64,000 nucleotides of DNA from Euschistus heros (GCA_003667255.2 RCWM02000048.1:2678501-2742500); one strand, 5' to 3'; counted from the stretch's first letter, positions 23,095-32,449 are shown. Notes: generated by a model not told the origin, from the sequence alone. Program-made: numbers and translations.

Positions 23095-23099
<5 letters not shown>
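22848..23099 (-). repeat. 5' LTR of the errantivirus-type element
   Basis: 252 bp, AGTTATAG...TTTAGCT on the minus strand, about 98 percent identical to the other LTR by eye. Confidence 0.9.
23023..23030 (-). promoter_or_regulatory. TATA box in the 5' LTR
   Basis: Minus-strand TATAAAAG, preceded by CTG, within the 5' LTR. The 3' LTR copy has TATTAAAG. Confidence 0.5.

Positions 23100-23170
<71 letters not shown>
23100..23170. repeat. (TA)n microsatellite, middle block
   Basis: About 35 TA units between the errantivirus-type 5' LTR and the mariner inverted repeat. Confidence 0.9.
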
Positions 23171-23171
<1 letters not shown>

Positions 23172-23202
23172 GAGGGTAAGTCAATAATTATCTGCAATAT
23201 AG
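23171..23202 (+). repeat. Mariner left terminal inverted repeat
   Basis: Pairs with 24448-24479 with a single T/C mismatch. Confidence 0.9.
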
Positions 23203-23332
23203 CTATATTTTTGTTTATGTTGGCAGTACTGTTCTTTTGTGTTGATGGCGCATGCTTTGTTTATTCGTTGTTATGTTTATGTTCGTATCAAGCTGGTAGG
23301 TTAGTTTTGTTATCGCTGTCGTGCTGTTAATA

Positions 23333-24404
23333 ATGGCCGCTCCACTTTCTATTTGCACCAAAGAAGAGCAACGTTCAGTGATCGGTTTTTTGAGGTCGGA
23401 AGGTGTATCAGGGGCCGAAATTCATCGAAGACTTTTGGTACAGTACGGGAACAATTGTTTGCCACAACGGAGTGTCTATGAATGGATTGAAAAATTCAAA
23501 AATGGTCGCACAAGTGTTACGCAAAATGAAGGAGCTGGACGACCAGTTACCGCCATAAACGAGGAAAACATTGAGCGTTCACGCGAAATGATTCTCTCAG
23601 ACAGACGGATAACTGTTGACGACGTGGCAAATTGTCTGCAAATTAGCCACGGTTCTGCCTACGAAATCATTTACAGCAGACTTGGGTTTCATAAAGTTTG
23701 TGCAAGATGGGTTCCAAAACAACTGACACAGTTGCATAAACAAACGCGCTTGGACGTGTGCACAAAACATTTGGATCGCTATGTTAACGAAGGGGACAAC
23801 TTCTTAGACAGGATCGTTACTGGTGACGAAACATGGATCCATCATTACGAGCCAGATTAAACGGCAGAGTATGGAATGGAAACATCCAAATTCGCCGTGC
23901 AAGAAAAAATTCAAAACCCAACCGTCCGCAGGAAAACTTATGCTTACGGTTTTTTGGGACTCACAAGGTCCATTACTGGAACATTATCAGGAAAGGGGCA
24001 CAGCAATAAACAGTGAACGTTACAGTGAGATGCTTACTGCTAAGCTGAAGCCTGCAATTCGAAGCAAACGCCGAGGACTGCTGTCAAAAGGCGTTGTGTT
24101 GTTGCACGACAATGCCCGTCCGCATACAGCTGCCCACACTGTAGAAACGCTTCAGAAACTCAATTTTGAAGTATTGAATCATCCTCCATATAGTCCCGAT
24201 CTCGCTCCATCTGATTTTCACTTGTTTGGTCCACTCAAACAGGCAATTAGGGGCCGTCGATTTGCCTCGGACGAAGCATTGAAAGAAGCGGTGCATTCCT
24301 GGCTCGCATCTCAACCCAAAACCTTCTTCCATGAGGGCATCAGGAAACTTGAACAACGTTGGACCAAGTGCGTTGAAAAGCAAGGGGACTATGTCGAAAA
24401 ATGA
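23333..24404 (+). pseudogene. Mariner transposase (DD34D), one frameshift
   Basis: The ORF begins MAAPLSICTKEEQRSVIGFL at 23333. The N-terminal half carries two helix-turn-helix units that bind the inverted repeats (GVSGAEIHRRLLVQYGNN, CLPQRSVYEWIEKFKNG; RITVDDVANCLQISHGSAYE). Catalytic Asp residues lie in VTGDETWIHHYEP, VLLHDNARPHTA and YSPDLAPSDFHLFGPL, which gives DD34D. A small deletion near 23858 (after YEP) makes a TAA and shifts the frame; the second frame (from about 23865) runs open to EKQGDYVEK and TGA. The text is close to SETMAR-type mariner transposases known across arthropods. A cut-and-paste enzyme acting in the nucleus. Confidence 0.9.
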
Positions 24405-24447
24405 TGTACTTGTAAGTTTCCTATTTCATTTCAATAAAATTTTATAA

Positions 24448-24478
24448 CTATATTGCGGATAATTATTGACTTACCCTC

Positions 24479-24479
<1 letters not shown>
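24448..24479 (-). repeat. Mariner right terminal inverted repeat
   Basis: Complement of 23171-23202 with one mismatch, followed by TA. Confidence 0.9.

Positions 24480-24533
<54 letters not shown>
24480..24533. repeat. (TA)n microsatellite, right block
   Basis: About 27 TA units right of the mariner. Confidence 0.9.
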
Positions 24534-24535
<2 letters not shown>

Positions 24536-24787
24536 GCACCCTCGAGAAGACGAAACGTTGAGCTTCCTTTAAACATCTGTATGAGTCTGAGTGATTTTAA
24601 AAAAATGTGTCCTTTAATATTTCCAACCTCACACCAAGGTAAGTGACAATCTCATTTCGACGTGTTCTTGTATTCTATATTCCCTTAATTATATCATGCA
24701 ATCTATCTGCTGTGACTTAAGTAGGATGACGTGGATCCGTGATTAGTATTGAGATTAATTACTACTGTTTTTAAGTCATTTCTTTCT

Positions 24788-25130
24788 TTATTGGCGCGAC
24801 AGACGCATGAAGCTGTCCTTGGCCTGCTCCACAGCCTTCCTCCAGTCGTCCCGATCAGCTGCTCGCCTTAAATATATTTTAGATAATTCTAAGTCCTCGG
24901 AGACGCCATCGAACCATCTTCTCTTCGGTCTTCCACGAGGTACTCCATCCGGTCTATCCCAGTACAATTTTCGGCATGTTCTGTTCTCACCCATCCGGTA
25001 TACATGCCTCATCCATTTTAGCCGTTGAACTCTTGTGAATACCGTCAATGGCAAGTCACCATACAAATCTTATAGCTCCCGGTTCTTCCTTCGCCGCCAC
25101 ATACCGTCAGTAGCTCACTAGCAGCCGTGG
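24788..25130 (-). pseudogene. LINE ORF2 C-terminal fragment
   Basis: The frame from 25066 reads VQRLKWMRHVYRMGENRTCR, then GVPRGRPKRRWFDGVSEDLE and AADRDDWRKAVEQAKD. This is the standard C-terminus of insect LINE RTs. Everything upstream of it is missing. The 250 bases to its left (24534-24787) hold no recognised feature. Confidence 0.65.
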
Positions 25131-25149
25131 TGTACACATCAGCTCCCTT

Positions 25150-26595
25150 ATCGCACTGTGCAATTTGTTTGTTTTTTTGTTGTTTTCTTTAATATATAAT
25201 TTTGTTTCATTACTAACTATTACGGATATAGTGAAATATAAATTTATAGTGTTGCTAATTTAAATAGAAAATACATTCTCGAGGCCAACAAGTAGATAAA
25301 AGACATATATATTTTCTGCAATAGACGAAGGTAAGCCTAGCGCTTAATTCTCTATCTACCTACTGATAAGACTCGCCTATCCCCACTCTCGCCACTCCCT
25401 ACTCTATCTCTAACTCCGTCCATTTTACTTCAACATGATTCTGTGCCCCGTTTGTAATTCAACCGTTAGCCGGGACGGAAAAGCGGCAATTACGTGCACA
25501 ACGTGCCACTTAATATTTCACAAAAAATGCACGGGAATCAAAAAACAGGATGAAAGAGACCTTAAAAGTTGGAAATGCGACCCCTCATGTAATAAAAAAA
25601 AAAATCACAAACCCGTCTAATAAAGACGATCTAACAATAACCAAATCAGGGGATTCCTCGGAGCCCGGTTTAAAGGATATCTTAATGGAAATAAGTAAGC
25701 TATCGGGAGAATTCAGAGAAGTCAAGGAAACACTTAATAAACAGGTCGACTTGTCCTTTGAAAACTCGGAAAAATTAAAAAAATTGGAAAGTCACGCTAA
25801 AAATCAAGAAAGGTTAATAGAAGAGTTACTAGCGGAAAATAAGTCTCTGAAAACGAAAATTACTAAGCTCGAGACAAGATTAGTAGATTAAGATTAAAGT
25901 AGAGCAGAAACAATCTAGTAATTCGTTAGAAATTAGGGGTGTGCCCCAGAAGTCAGGAGAAACAACAGAGGGTATAATTTGTACCATAGGCTCAGCTCTG
26001 GGGATAAAACTCAAAGCAGAAGACATAGATTTCGCGGAAAAAAAGGGATCTAGAGATGAAGACCCCAGACCGGGACCGATTGTAGTACGTTTTGTCCGCC
26101 AGGTGGTCAGGAATGAGTTTATTCGGCTCCGAAAAATAAAAAGAGACTTCTCGACTAGACACCTAGGATGGGAAAGTGACGAAAAAATATTCCTGGGCGA
26201 AGAAAAGACTCCTGTTAACCACCACTTATACTGGCTGGCGAGGCAGAAGAGGGCCGCCGGCAAGTTGAAGTTCGTGTGGTTTGCCGGAGGCAGAGTTCGA
26301 TGTCGTCGAGACAACGGGCACCCTGTCTTCCTGATTGACCAGGAAGAGGACTTAGATGTTTTCTCTTGAGAAAAACTACTCTGTTACCATCGATATCTCA
26401 GATTAAGTATCCTCATTATCAAATCGAAGATTTATTTAAGAAACGTTTTTTTATTTATTTTTTTCCTATTTAGTTTCAAATTGTTATTTTTATCCTTTAC
26501 TTCACAAGAATGTTCTTATCCATTTTTGAATTCTTAAAAACTTTTTCCAGGACATCACTTATTTTAAATTGTATTTTTTATTATGATGATCAAAG
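25150..26595 (+). mobile_element. 5' part of a CR1/Jockey-group LINE (ORF1 only)
   Basis: A pyrimidine-rich 5' UTR (about 25330-25434) precedes an ORF1 of the same build as the LINE at 48248-52990. After the ORF1 stop (26369) about 230 AT-rich bases lead straight into the RT of a different LINE clade, so the endonuclease and RT of this element are missing. Confidence 0.65.
25435..26369 (+). pseudogene. LINE ORF1: PHD-type finger, coiled coil and FP25K-like domain
   Basis: From ATG 25435 the frame reads CPVCNSTVSRDGKAAITC, CTTCHLIFHKKCTGI and WKCDPSC, a Cys4-His-Cys3 pattern like a PHD finger. A run of eleven A (25594-25604) shifts the frame into a coiled coil (25605-25891: LKKLESHAKNQERLIEELLA). 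A further shift near 25890 leads to 25941-26369 with IGSALGIKLKAEDIDFAEKK, PIVVRFVRQVVRNEFIRL and LYWLARQKRAAGKLKFVWFA. By pattern this third block resembles the baculovirus FP25K family domain also found in LINE ORF1 proteins. Role by family: RNA or nucleic acid binding for the retrotransposon particle. The homologous protein is at 51989-52898. Confidence 0.65.
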
Positions 26596-26599
26596 AGAA

Positions 26600-27660
26600 A
26601 AAAAAAAGAATCGTGGGAACTATTTTTGAACACCATTTCATCAAATACCCCACCCAGAATATTTTGGAAAAAGATAAATAACATTATGGGACGATTCGTT
26701 GACTACCAGCCAACCCTTCCAATCAATGACCTAATAGAGCAAAATCCTGATTTATTGGCCGACCATTTTGTTGAGCATTACTCGAATATTTATTCCATCC
26801 AACCACAACCGACAATAGAAACCGAGACAGACAGCATTGACGATCAAAACGAAAACCCTTATAATTTACCTTTTACCAAAGCAGAATTACTTTCCTGTTT
26901 AAAAGAGCTGAAACCATCCTCACCAGGAGTAGATGAGATACATAATGATATGTTGAAAAATCTACCGTTACCGGCAATGGACGCACTTCTTGCATTCTAT
27001 AACCAGATATGGAGCACAGGGGACTTTCCTGAGATATGGAGGAGGTCAATTATAATACCAATTTTAAAAATTGGAAAAAATAAGTTCCTTCCCTCGAGTT
27101 ACCGACCCATCTCACTTACAAGCTGCGTATGCAAGTTGCTAGAAAAGATGGTTTTCAAAAGGCTTAGCTGGATACTGGAAAAAAATAATTTACTATCGAA
27201 CGTACAATGTGGCTTCAGAACAGGACGCTCTACAATAGATCATCTCATGACAATGGAGTAAGCGTTTTTGAATAGCTTTGCTGAAAAAAAGGAATGCATA
27301 GGGATATACTTCGACATCGAGAAAGCCTCTGACAACTTAAAAACACCTCTCGTCCTACATCAGCTACGCGAATGGGGAATTAGAGGTCGCCTTCCCATGC
27401 TCATTTGTAACTTTCTGAGAAATCGAACATTTCAAGTTAGAATAGGTCACCTGTCTACGGTAAGAGAAATGACCAACGGGATCCCACAAGGAAGTGTCTT
27501 GAGCTGCGCTCTTGTTGCAATAGCTATAAACAAAGTTACCGAGATTATTCCTAAACAGATCAAAACTTTTTTATTTGTAGATGATCTAGCTCTGTTACTG
27601 TCATTTAAAAATGTAAATAGAATGCAAATATTACTACAAAAATTTTTAGTGAATTTGTAG
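26600..27660 (+). pseudogene. I-type LINE reverse transcriptase, first part
   Basis: From about 26610 the frame gives NTPPRIFWKKINNIMG, then KPSSPGVDEIHNDMLKNLPL, SSYRPISLTSCVCKLLEKMV and NVQCGFRTGRSTIDHLMT. A TAA near 27260 is followed in the same frame by CIGIYFDIEKASDN (motif A, first catalytic Asp), NGIPQGSVLSCALVAIAINK and FLFVDDLALLLSF (FVDD box). It ends at a TAG at 27658. The match to the LINE at 34265-39590 runs through the whole piece. The continuation is found at 32450, beyond an errantivirus-like block, with about 130 codons missing in between. Confidence 0.8.
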
Positions 27661-27775
27661 GAATACTTGAGGTACATTTATAATATTTGAGGATAAGAAG
27701 ATATACATGATACAGAAATAGTACAAAACTAAAATCCCAAGAATATACAAATAATAATCATTACCTACAAAGGAT

Positions 27776-28459
27776 CTACATATAATCTAATTCTTCTAAT
27801 TTAACTACTGGAAGGGGTGGTAATTCTAGTACATCAAAAGAGATATTTAAGGCTAAGTGGTTAACAATAGTATTTTTTAACTTAATTATTTTAGAATCAA
27901 TATTTATAGTATTAGGTTTTGGACATTGTAATAATGTTTCGTTCTGTTCAAGTTTAATCAAAGAAGTTAAAGGTAAAAAAATGGGATGTGAAGCCTTATT
28001 TTCTAAAGTTACATAACTTGTGTTAAAACTAAGATAATAGTCTATGTCATCAATATACTTAATAAAAGATTGTACATTAATACTAGATGTGATACAATGT
28101 TTAAAATTATTTTTAAGTAAATTTATAATACAACTATTGTTCAATTCTTTTACATTTATACAATAATAATATGTGTTTATTTATGTACAATTACCTGTAA
28201 GAGTTTTATTCTTATCTAACAATACAAGTTTATAAGGAGTTAATGTTGTTACAAACGTGTTGATGTGTGATACAGGAATGGGAAGTAGGTACATAGTACT
28301 ATACATTTTATTTTTCAATGGAATCGATATAAAATAATGAATAATATTATTTTTGATTGAACATCTTGTTATACTAATTTGCCATAATGTTTCCAAATCA
28401 TCAGATATTAATGATATGCTTGGTTTTAATAAATATGAAATGTCAGTTTTGGTTAGCAT
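27776..28459 (-). pseudogene. Errantivirus-like Env, C-terminal parts
   Basis: Two frames (28459-28181 and 28144-27776), in register with each other but separated by a stop near 28180 and out of frame with the N-terminal part. They read as the ectodomain after the fusion subunit, with Asn-linked glycosylation sites (e.g. NKT, NIS) and paired Cys residues. No clear transmembrane anchor is seen before the stop at 27776, so the end may be missing. Confidence 0.55.
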
Positions 28460-28464
28460 ACTAG

Positions 28465-29088
28465 CTAGTGTAATATTCCTAATTCAGAAAACTCCAAGGA
28501 GTTCTCTATATCTAAGGTCCTTAAGGTGATATAGTTAATGATGGAATATAATTCATTTAAATGAGTAGTTATTGTCGCATTGTCTAATGAATTAATCAGT
28601 TTGGGAGTGCGTAAGTTATTTTGATTTAAGATTAATATATCGTTCCTAAATTTTTCTATTAGTTTCTTATTGTATAGAATTTCTTGTTCAACATTATGTT
28701 CTAAATGGTATGAATTCTTTTCTAATTTAGAAATAATTTGATCATAGGGATCTTTATCAGAGGCATCCATATTACCTGTAAGCCATTTAATAGCTGTTCC
28801 TATACCGTTTATTAGCCCGCGTTTTTGCCGATTAATTTGAGGTTTACTAATTAGAGATTCGATTTTAGATTTTACGAATTGTAGTTGTCTATTTACGGTT
28901 TCAAAATTAGTACTGGTTTTAAAAGAATTTAAATTTTGATCTGCTATTAATACTTCTTCATTTAAATGAGTAAAATTTATATAATGAATTAATGTATGAT
29001 ATTTATATAGTGCAAATGATGGTGGCATTTTGATTGCTGTGATACCAGGGGAATTACATAAATCGATTATCATAACAGAGAATGTCAC
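28465..29088 (-). pseudogene. Errantivirus-like Env, N-terminal part with furin-type site
   Basis: A 207-codon frame. At about residue 95 it has RQKR (28819-28830) followed by GLINGIG, the basic cleavage site and glycine-rich hydrophobic segment of F-type envelope proteins of insect errantiviruses. Downstream heptad-like segments (e.g. LEKNSYHLEHNVEQEILYNK) fit a coiled coil. By family, Env mediates membrane fusion and the gene was probably captured from a baculovirus-like F protein. It is broken by the frame change at 28460-28465, and no signal peptide can be made out upstream. Confidence 0.75.
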
Positions 29089-29099
29089 GGAATATCCAT

Positions 29100-29560
29100 A
29101 TGAGGAGTATAATCTTCATCTTCTTCATTATCTGAAACATATGATGTTTGAGGTTTTTGTTTATTCTTCTAATTGTTACGTTTTCTTTGAATATTGTCAG
29201 AATGTACAATAGTTTCTTTATTTTTATCTTTTAATTTATAAACAGGTTTAAGGGGGTTTTCATTTTTATTCCTAGTTCTAACCCTAGCATAACTATTTTC
29301 CGGAATATCAGGGTCTTCCATGTTTTGATTAAGTAGCTCTGTTCGAGTTTCTTTTTCCTTATCTATTCTAGTTTTTATTTGATCGTATATTAACTTTAAA
29401 TTATTATGGTACTGGAGTGTGTTCTATTTAAAAGACCTAATGAGTTGGGATGGTTAGGGGTAACATAGTACGGTCCAATCCCTTGAGAGCTAAGTACGTT
29501 CTCTCGAGTTAAGTACCAATATCCATCTTTATTCTGTCAGGGGATGGATATCATTCTAAA
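29100..29560 (-). pseudogene. Errantivirus-like integrase C-terminus, broken
   Basis: The minus strand reads HPNSLGLLNRTHS near 29410-29455, where the catalytic Glu is Asn (codon 29426-29428), as in the element at 17821. Then follow KEKETRTELLNQNMEDPDIP and YARVRTRNKNENPLKPVYKL, parallel to the ETRTEKLNKNREDP stretch of the first element. The end of the tail is acidic (SDNEEDEDYTPHMD). Shifts lie near 29430 and 29540, and the second catalytic Asp block is not readable. Confidence 0.6.
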
Positions 29561-29562
29561 TA

Positions 29563-30540
29563 TTATATTATTCCATCTGATATTTGCACGGAATTGCAAG
29601 CATCAGTTATTCTCGCGAAAAGATGTTTTAAAAATGTATCTATTATTGTGACTATAAATTTTTGTTCATAATGCAAAGTGTCAATCATAAGTTCTTCAAA
29701 AGGTTTATCAGAAGATGGTGTGATACAAAATTTTGTTTTAATAGGTTTCCTATCGTATTTAGTTTTCCGACATACCTCACATTTATTACAATAATCAGTT
29801 ATAGCATCTTTCATCCGAGGCCAATAATAATACCTTTTTAGCTTTTCATATGATTCTAGACTACCTCTGTGACAAGTATCAAATTCTTCAAGGAATTCAT
29901 CAAGGTCGTCTAAAGAGGCTAGGAGCATATTAGAGGTTTCAGCTAAAACCCTATCTAGTTCATCATAATCGACTTCCTCAATGGCATGCTCTTCATGAGG
30001 ATTTCTTGACAATGCATCAGCAACATAGTTGGTTTTCCCTTCTATATGTTTAATTTCGAATTCAAAATTTGAAAGTTGGAATATCCATTTCATGAGCCGC
30101 GCATTAGTATTTTTCATCGTGAAAAGCCAAGTTAACGGCTTTTGATCTGTATGTATCAACAATTTCTTTCCATAAAGATATGGTTTAAAATGATTACAAG
30201 CGTAAACTATGGCAAGTAACTCTTTTTCAATTGTAGAATAACGTTGTTCTGTATCGGAAAGAGTTCTAGAAGCGAAAGCGATCGGATGGTCCTTCCCTTC
30301 TGAGATTTGGGATAATACTGCACCGATTGCAACTGAACATGCATCAGTTGTTAAAATAAAAGGAAGTTCCCAATCGGGAAATTGGAGTATTGGGGAATTT
30401 AAGATATGTTGTTTCAAGAGATTAAATGCCTCTTGATAAGAAGATGGACATATTAATTTCTCATCGATGCGAAGAGATTGAGTGAGGTGCTTGGCTAAAT
30501 GGGCATAATTTTGAATAAATTTCCTGTAATATCCCGTCAT
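29563..30540 (-). pseudogene. Errantivirus-like RNase H and integrase N-terminus
   Basis: A 325-codon open frame: connection (MTGYYRKFIQNYAHLAKHLT), RNase H (ILTTDACSVAIGAVLSQ, RYSTIEKELLAIVYACNHFK, IHTDQKPLTWLF, NYVADALSRNP), integrase zinc finger (TCHRGSLESYEKLKRYYYWP, CNKCEVCRKTKYDRKP) and the first catalytic Asp (LMIDTLHYEQKF). It closes shortly after at IITDAC-like text; the core is then broken. The frame upstream toward the RT (30541-30740) is also broken. Confidence 0.8.
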
Positions 30541-30741
30541 TCCTAAGAACTGTTTTATACTTCTATGAGTTTTAGGTAGCGGAAATTTTTCGATTGCCTC
30601 GACTTTTCCGGATTGGTTTTTAAAACTTTCTGGGATACTATATACCCTAAAAATGGTAATTCAGTTTTTAAAAATTCTGTTTTATTAAGTTTGGATTGTG
30701 AGAGAATGCTGACTAAGTTTCTTGAAAACGGACTCTAAGTG

Positions 30742-31245
30742 TTATAAATGATAATTAATATTATTTGAAAAGATAATTATAACGTCCATGTACACTAAAC
30801 AATTAGGGGTGTTACTTAACATCATATTCATTGCCCTCTGAAAAGTTGGTAGTGCATTACAAAGTCCGAATGGCATTCGAAGAAATTCGTAGTGACCGGA
30901 TTCCGTAGAAAAGGCGGTTTTTTCAATGGATCCTTCATCCATCTCGATCTGATGGAAACCGGATGCTAAATCTAGAGTTGAAAAAATTTTTGCTTTATTT
31001 AACTGATTACGGAGGTCTTCAATATTTGGTAACGGAAACTTATCGGGCACGGTTTCTTAATTTAATTTTCAAGTCAATCACCATTCTAATTTTATTTTTT
31101 CCGCTAGCATCTACTTTTTTTGGTACTACCCAGATGGGTGAGTGGGTGGTTTACTTTCACTGATTATGTTGGATTTTAAAAGTTTTTCGATTTCATCTTG
31201 AGATATCTAAATTGGTAAGGATATCTATAATTTCTGCTATAAATA
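30742..31245 (-). pseudogene. Errantivirus-like reverse transcriptase, YMDV active site
   Basis: Motif 1 (VVPKKVDASGKNKIRMVIDL, about 31135-31060) is followed after a break by FPLPNIEDLRNQLNKAKIFS, TLDLASGFHQIEMDEG (motif A Asp present), FLRMPFGLCNALPTFQRAM and LVYMDVIIIF. The catalytic box should be YxDD; the second Asp is Val (codon 30781-30783, GAT to GTT on the minus strand). The thumb is cut at 30742. Confidence 0.75.
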
Positions 31246-31353
31246 GGTTTATCTGTTCTCAATTTAATAGAATTTTTTAATAATTTAGTGGATTTTAGTG
31301 GGTCATTTTTATTTTTTATCATTTTCGGATATTTATTTATAATTTTAATTAAT

Positions 31354-31900
31354 TTATTTAAATTGTTTTCTTCTAATTAAATTCATAATATTAAGAATAT
31401 CATCATTATCATAATTATTATTATTAAAATATTGATTCGATTTATTTGTATTACCATTATTTAGACTAACATTAATAGTACTATTATTATAATTATTATT
31501 AGTATGATTAACTAGGTCTACATTATTATATTCAATTGAACCATTATTTATTTTAAATTTGTCTCCTAATAAAGTAATATGATCATCTTTTCCATGGATA
31601 TTAAAATCTAGTTCTTTTATTGTTTCATATCCTAAGAGAATATCATAATCATTACTAAAAGGAAAAATATAAAACTTAACTAGTAATTTATTATTAAGCC
31701 CTAGATTTGGAGCAAGGTCAATACAAGCAGTTGTAGAGCCCTTTTCGCGTCCTGTAGGTGTCCTAATAAAAAAATCTTCCGATTTTAATTCAGTTCCCTC
31801 GGGTAAGGAACGTGGATTAATGTAATTTTTCAAAGCTCCGGTATCAATAAGCCAAGTTTGTCCCTTAAAATCTTTAAATTGAGGTAATTTGTCCGTAAAA
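31354..31900 (-). pseudogene. Errantivirus-like protease and pol N-terminus
   Basis: Just upstream of 31833 the frame reads WLIDTGALKNYINP, the DTGA aspartic protease site. It continues with KLLVKFYIFPFSNDYDILLG and ETIKELDFNIHGKDDHITLL, the rest of a retropepsin fold, and a long Asn-rich linker that ends at 31354. The protease matures Gag and Pol. Confidence 0.7.
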
Positions 31901-31909
31901 TTTAAGGGA

Positions 31910-32434
31910 TATTCGGGGGTTCTGTCTGCTGACCTAAGTCTAAAAAATTAACGAACCATTGAGTAAGAGCGTCTAATTTCTGCGTCATTTCATTCATCTT
32001 CTCCTGATCATGCTTAACATGATTCACTGGTGGGATGTTTGACCTGACGGTTCTCATAGACACGGTATTCGCTGAGTCGGGTTTAAACGGTCCCGTAGGA
32101 AAGGGAGTCCTCTATCTTTGCTGTTCCTAGTTAAAACCTTGGAAATTATTACCCGCTTGATGGCCAAAACGTCTATTTTGGCTTGGTTCTTTTTCATTAA
32201 TTTGTTAAAAGCAAATTAATGAAAAAGAACATTTTGATTAAAATGTTGATTATAATTAGGGTGACCATTATAATAAGTTGCGTTAGTATTATAATTAGGA
32301 TTAAAATTAGAATTAGAGTTATGATTAAAATTAGGATTTTGATTATTATAATGATTAGGGTTATAATTAGTATTTTGATGATGGTTTGGATTATAATTAT
32401 AAATAGGATTAGTCTTATGATTGTAATTAAATAA
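31910..32434 (-). pseudogene. Errantivirus-like Gag tail, Asn-rich, with an inverted repeat
   Basis: One frame (32434 downward) is Asn/Tyr/Pro-rich (NYNPNHYNNQNPNFNHNSNS), like the tail of errantivirus Gag. Another, nearer 32050, reads NTVSMRTVRSNIPPVNHV and EKMNEMTQKLDALTQWFVNF, matching the NTVSMRTV and coiled-coil end of Gag at 21190-22474. A perfect 19-bp inverted repeat (32186-32204 and 32212-32230) breaks the frame. Confidence 0.6.
32186..32230. repeat. Perfect 19-bp inverted repeat, 7-nt loop
   Basis: GTTCTTTTTCATTAATTTG (32186-32204) and its exact complement (32212-32230) around TTAAAAG. It would form a hairpin inside the Gag tail. Confidence 0.85.
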
Positions 32435-32449
32435 GGATTATGTCGAATC

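Larger units (their letters stand above)
17821..23099 (-). mobile_element. Errantivirus-type LTR element, internally deleted
   Basis: Two 252-bp LTRs (about four differences), a primer-binding site of the tRNA-Lys kind, gag, a truncated pol and a G-rich polypurine tract lie on the minus strand. LTR ends (AGTTATAG...TTTAGCT) and an ATAT target duplication inside (TA)n fit the gypsy/errantivirus group. No protease DTG motif, RT palm or RNase H is found, and no env ORF is present, so the copy is non-autonomous although its cis signals look complete. Confidence 0.8.
23171..24479 (+). mobile_element. Mariner transposon, 1309 bp, one frameshift from intact
   Basis: Inverted ends of 32 bp with one mismatch (CGAGGGTAAGTCAATAATTA... 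at 23171 and its complement ending at 24479) are flanked by TA on both sides. The size fits mariner (about 1.3 kb). It encodes a DD34D transposase. It sits inside the (TA)n tract. Confidence 0.9.
27661..32440 (-). mobile_element. Env-bearing errantivirus-like fragment without LTRs
   Basis: On the minus strand the order is Gag tail, protease, RT, RNase H, integrase, Env, as in endogenous retroviruses of the gypsy group. No LTR pair was found at either edge, and the flanking I-type LINE has lost about 130 codons at the site. I infer that LTRs and LINE sequence were removed by deletion, or that the block arrived by recombination. All genes are broken. Confidence 0.7.

Noticed and set aside
23084..23197. 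ORF with Tyr-Ile repeats
   Set aside because: Translation of the (TA)n microsatellite.
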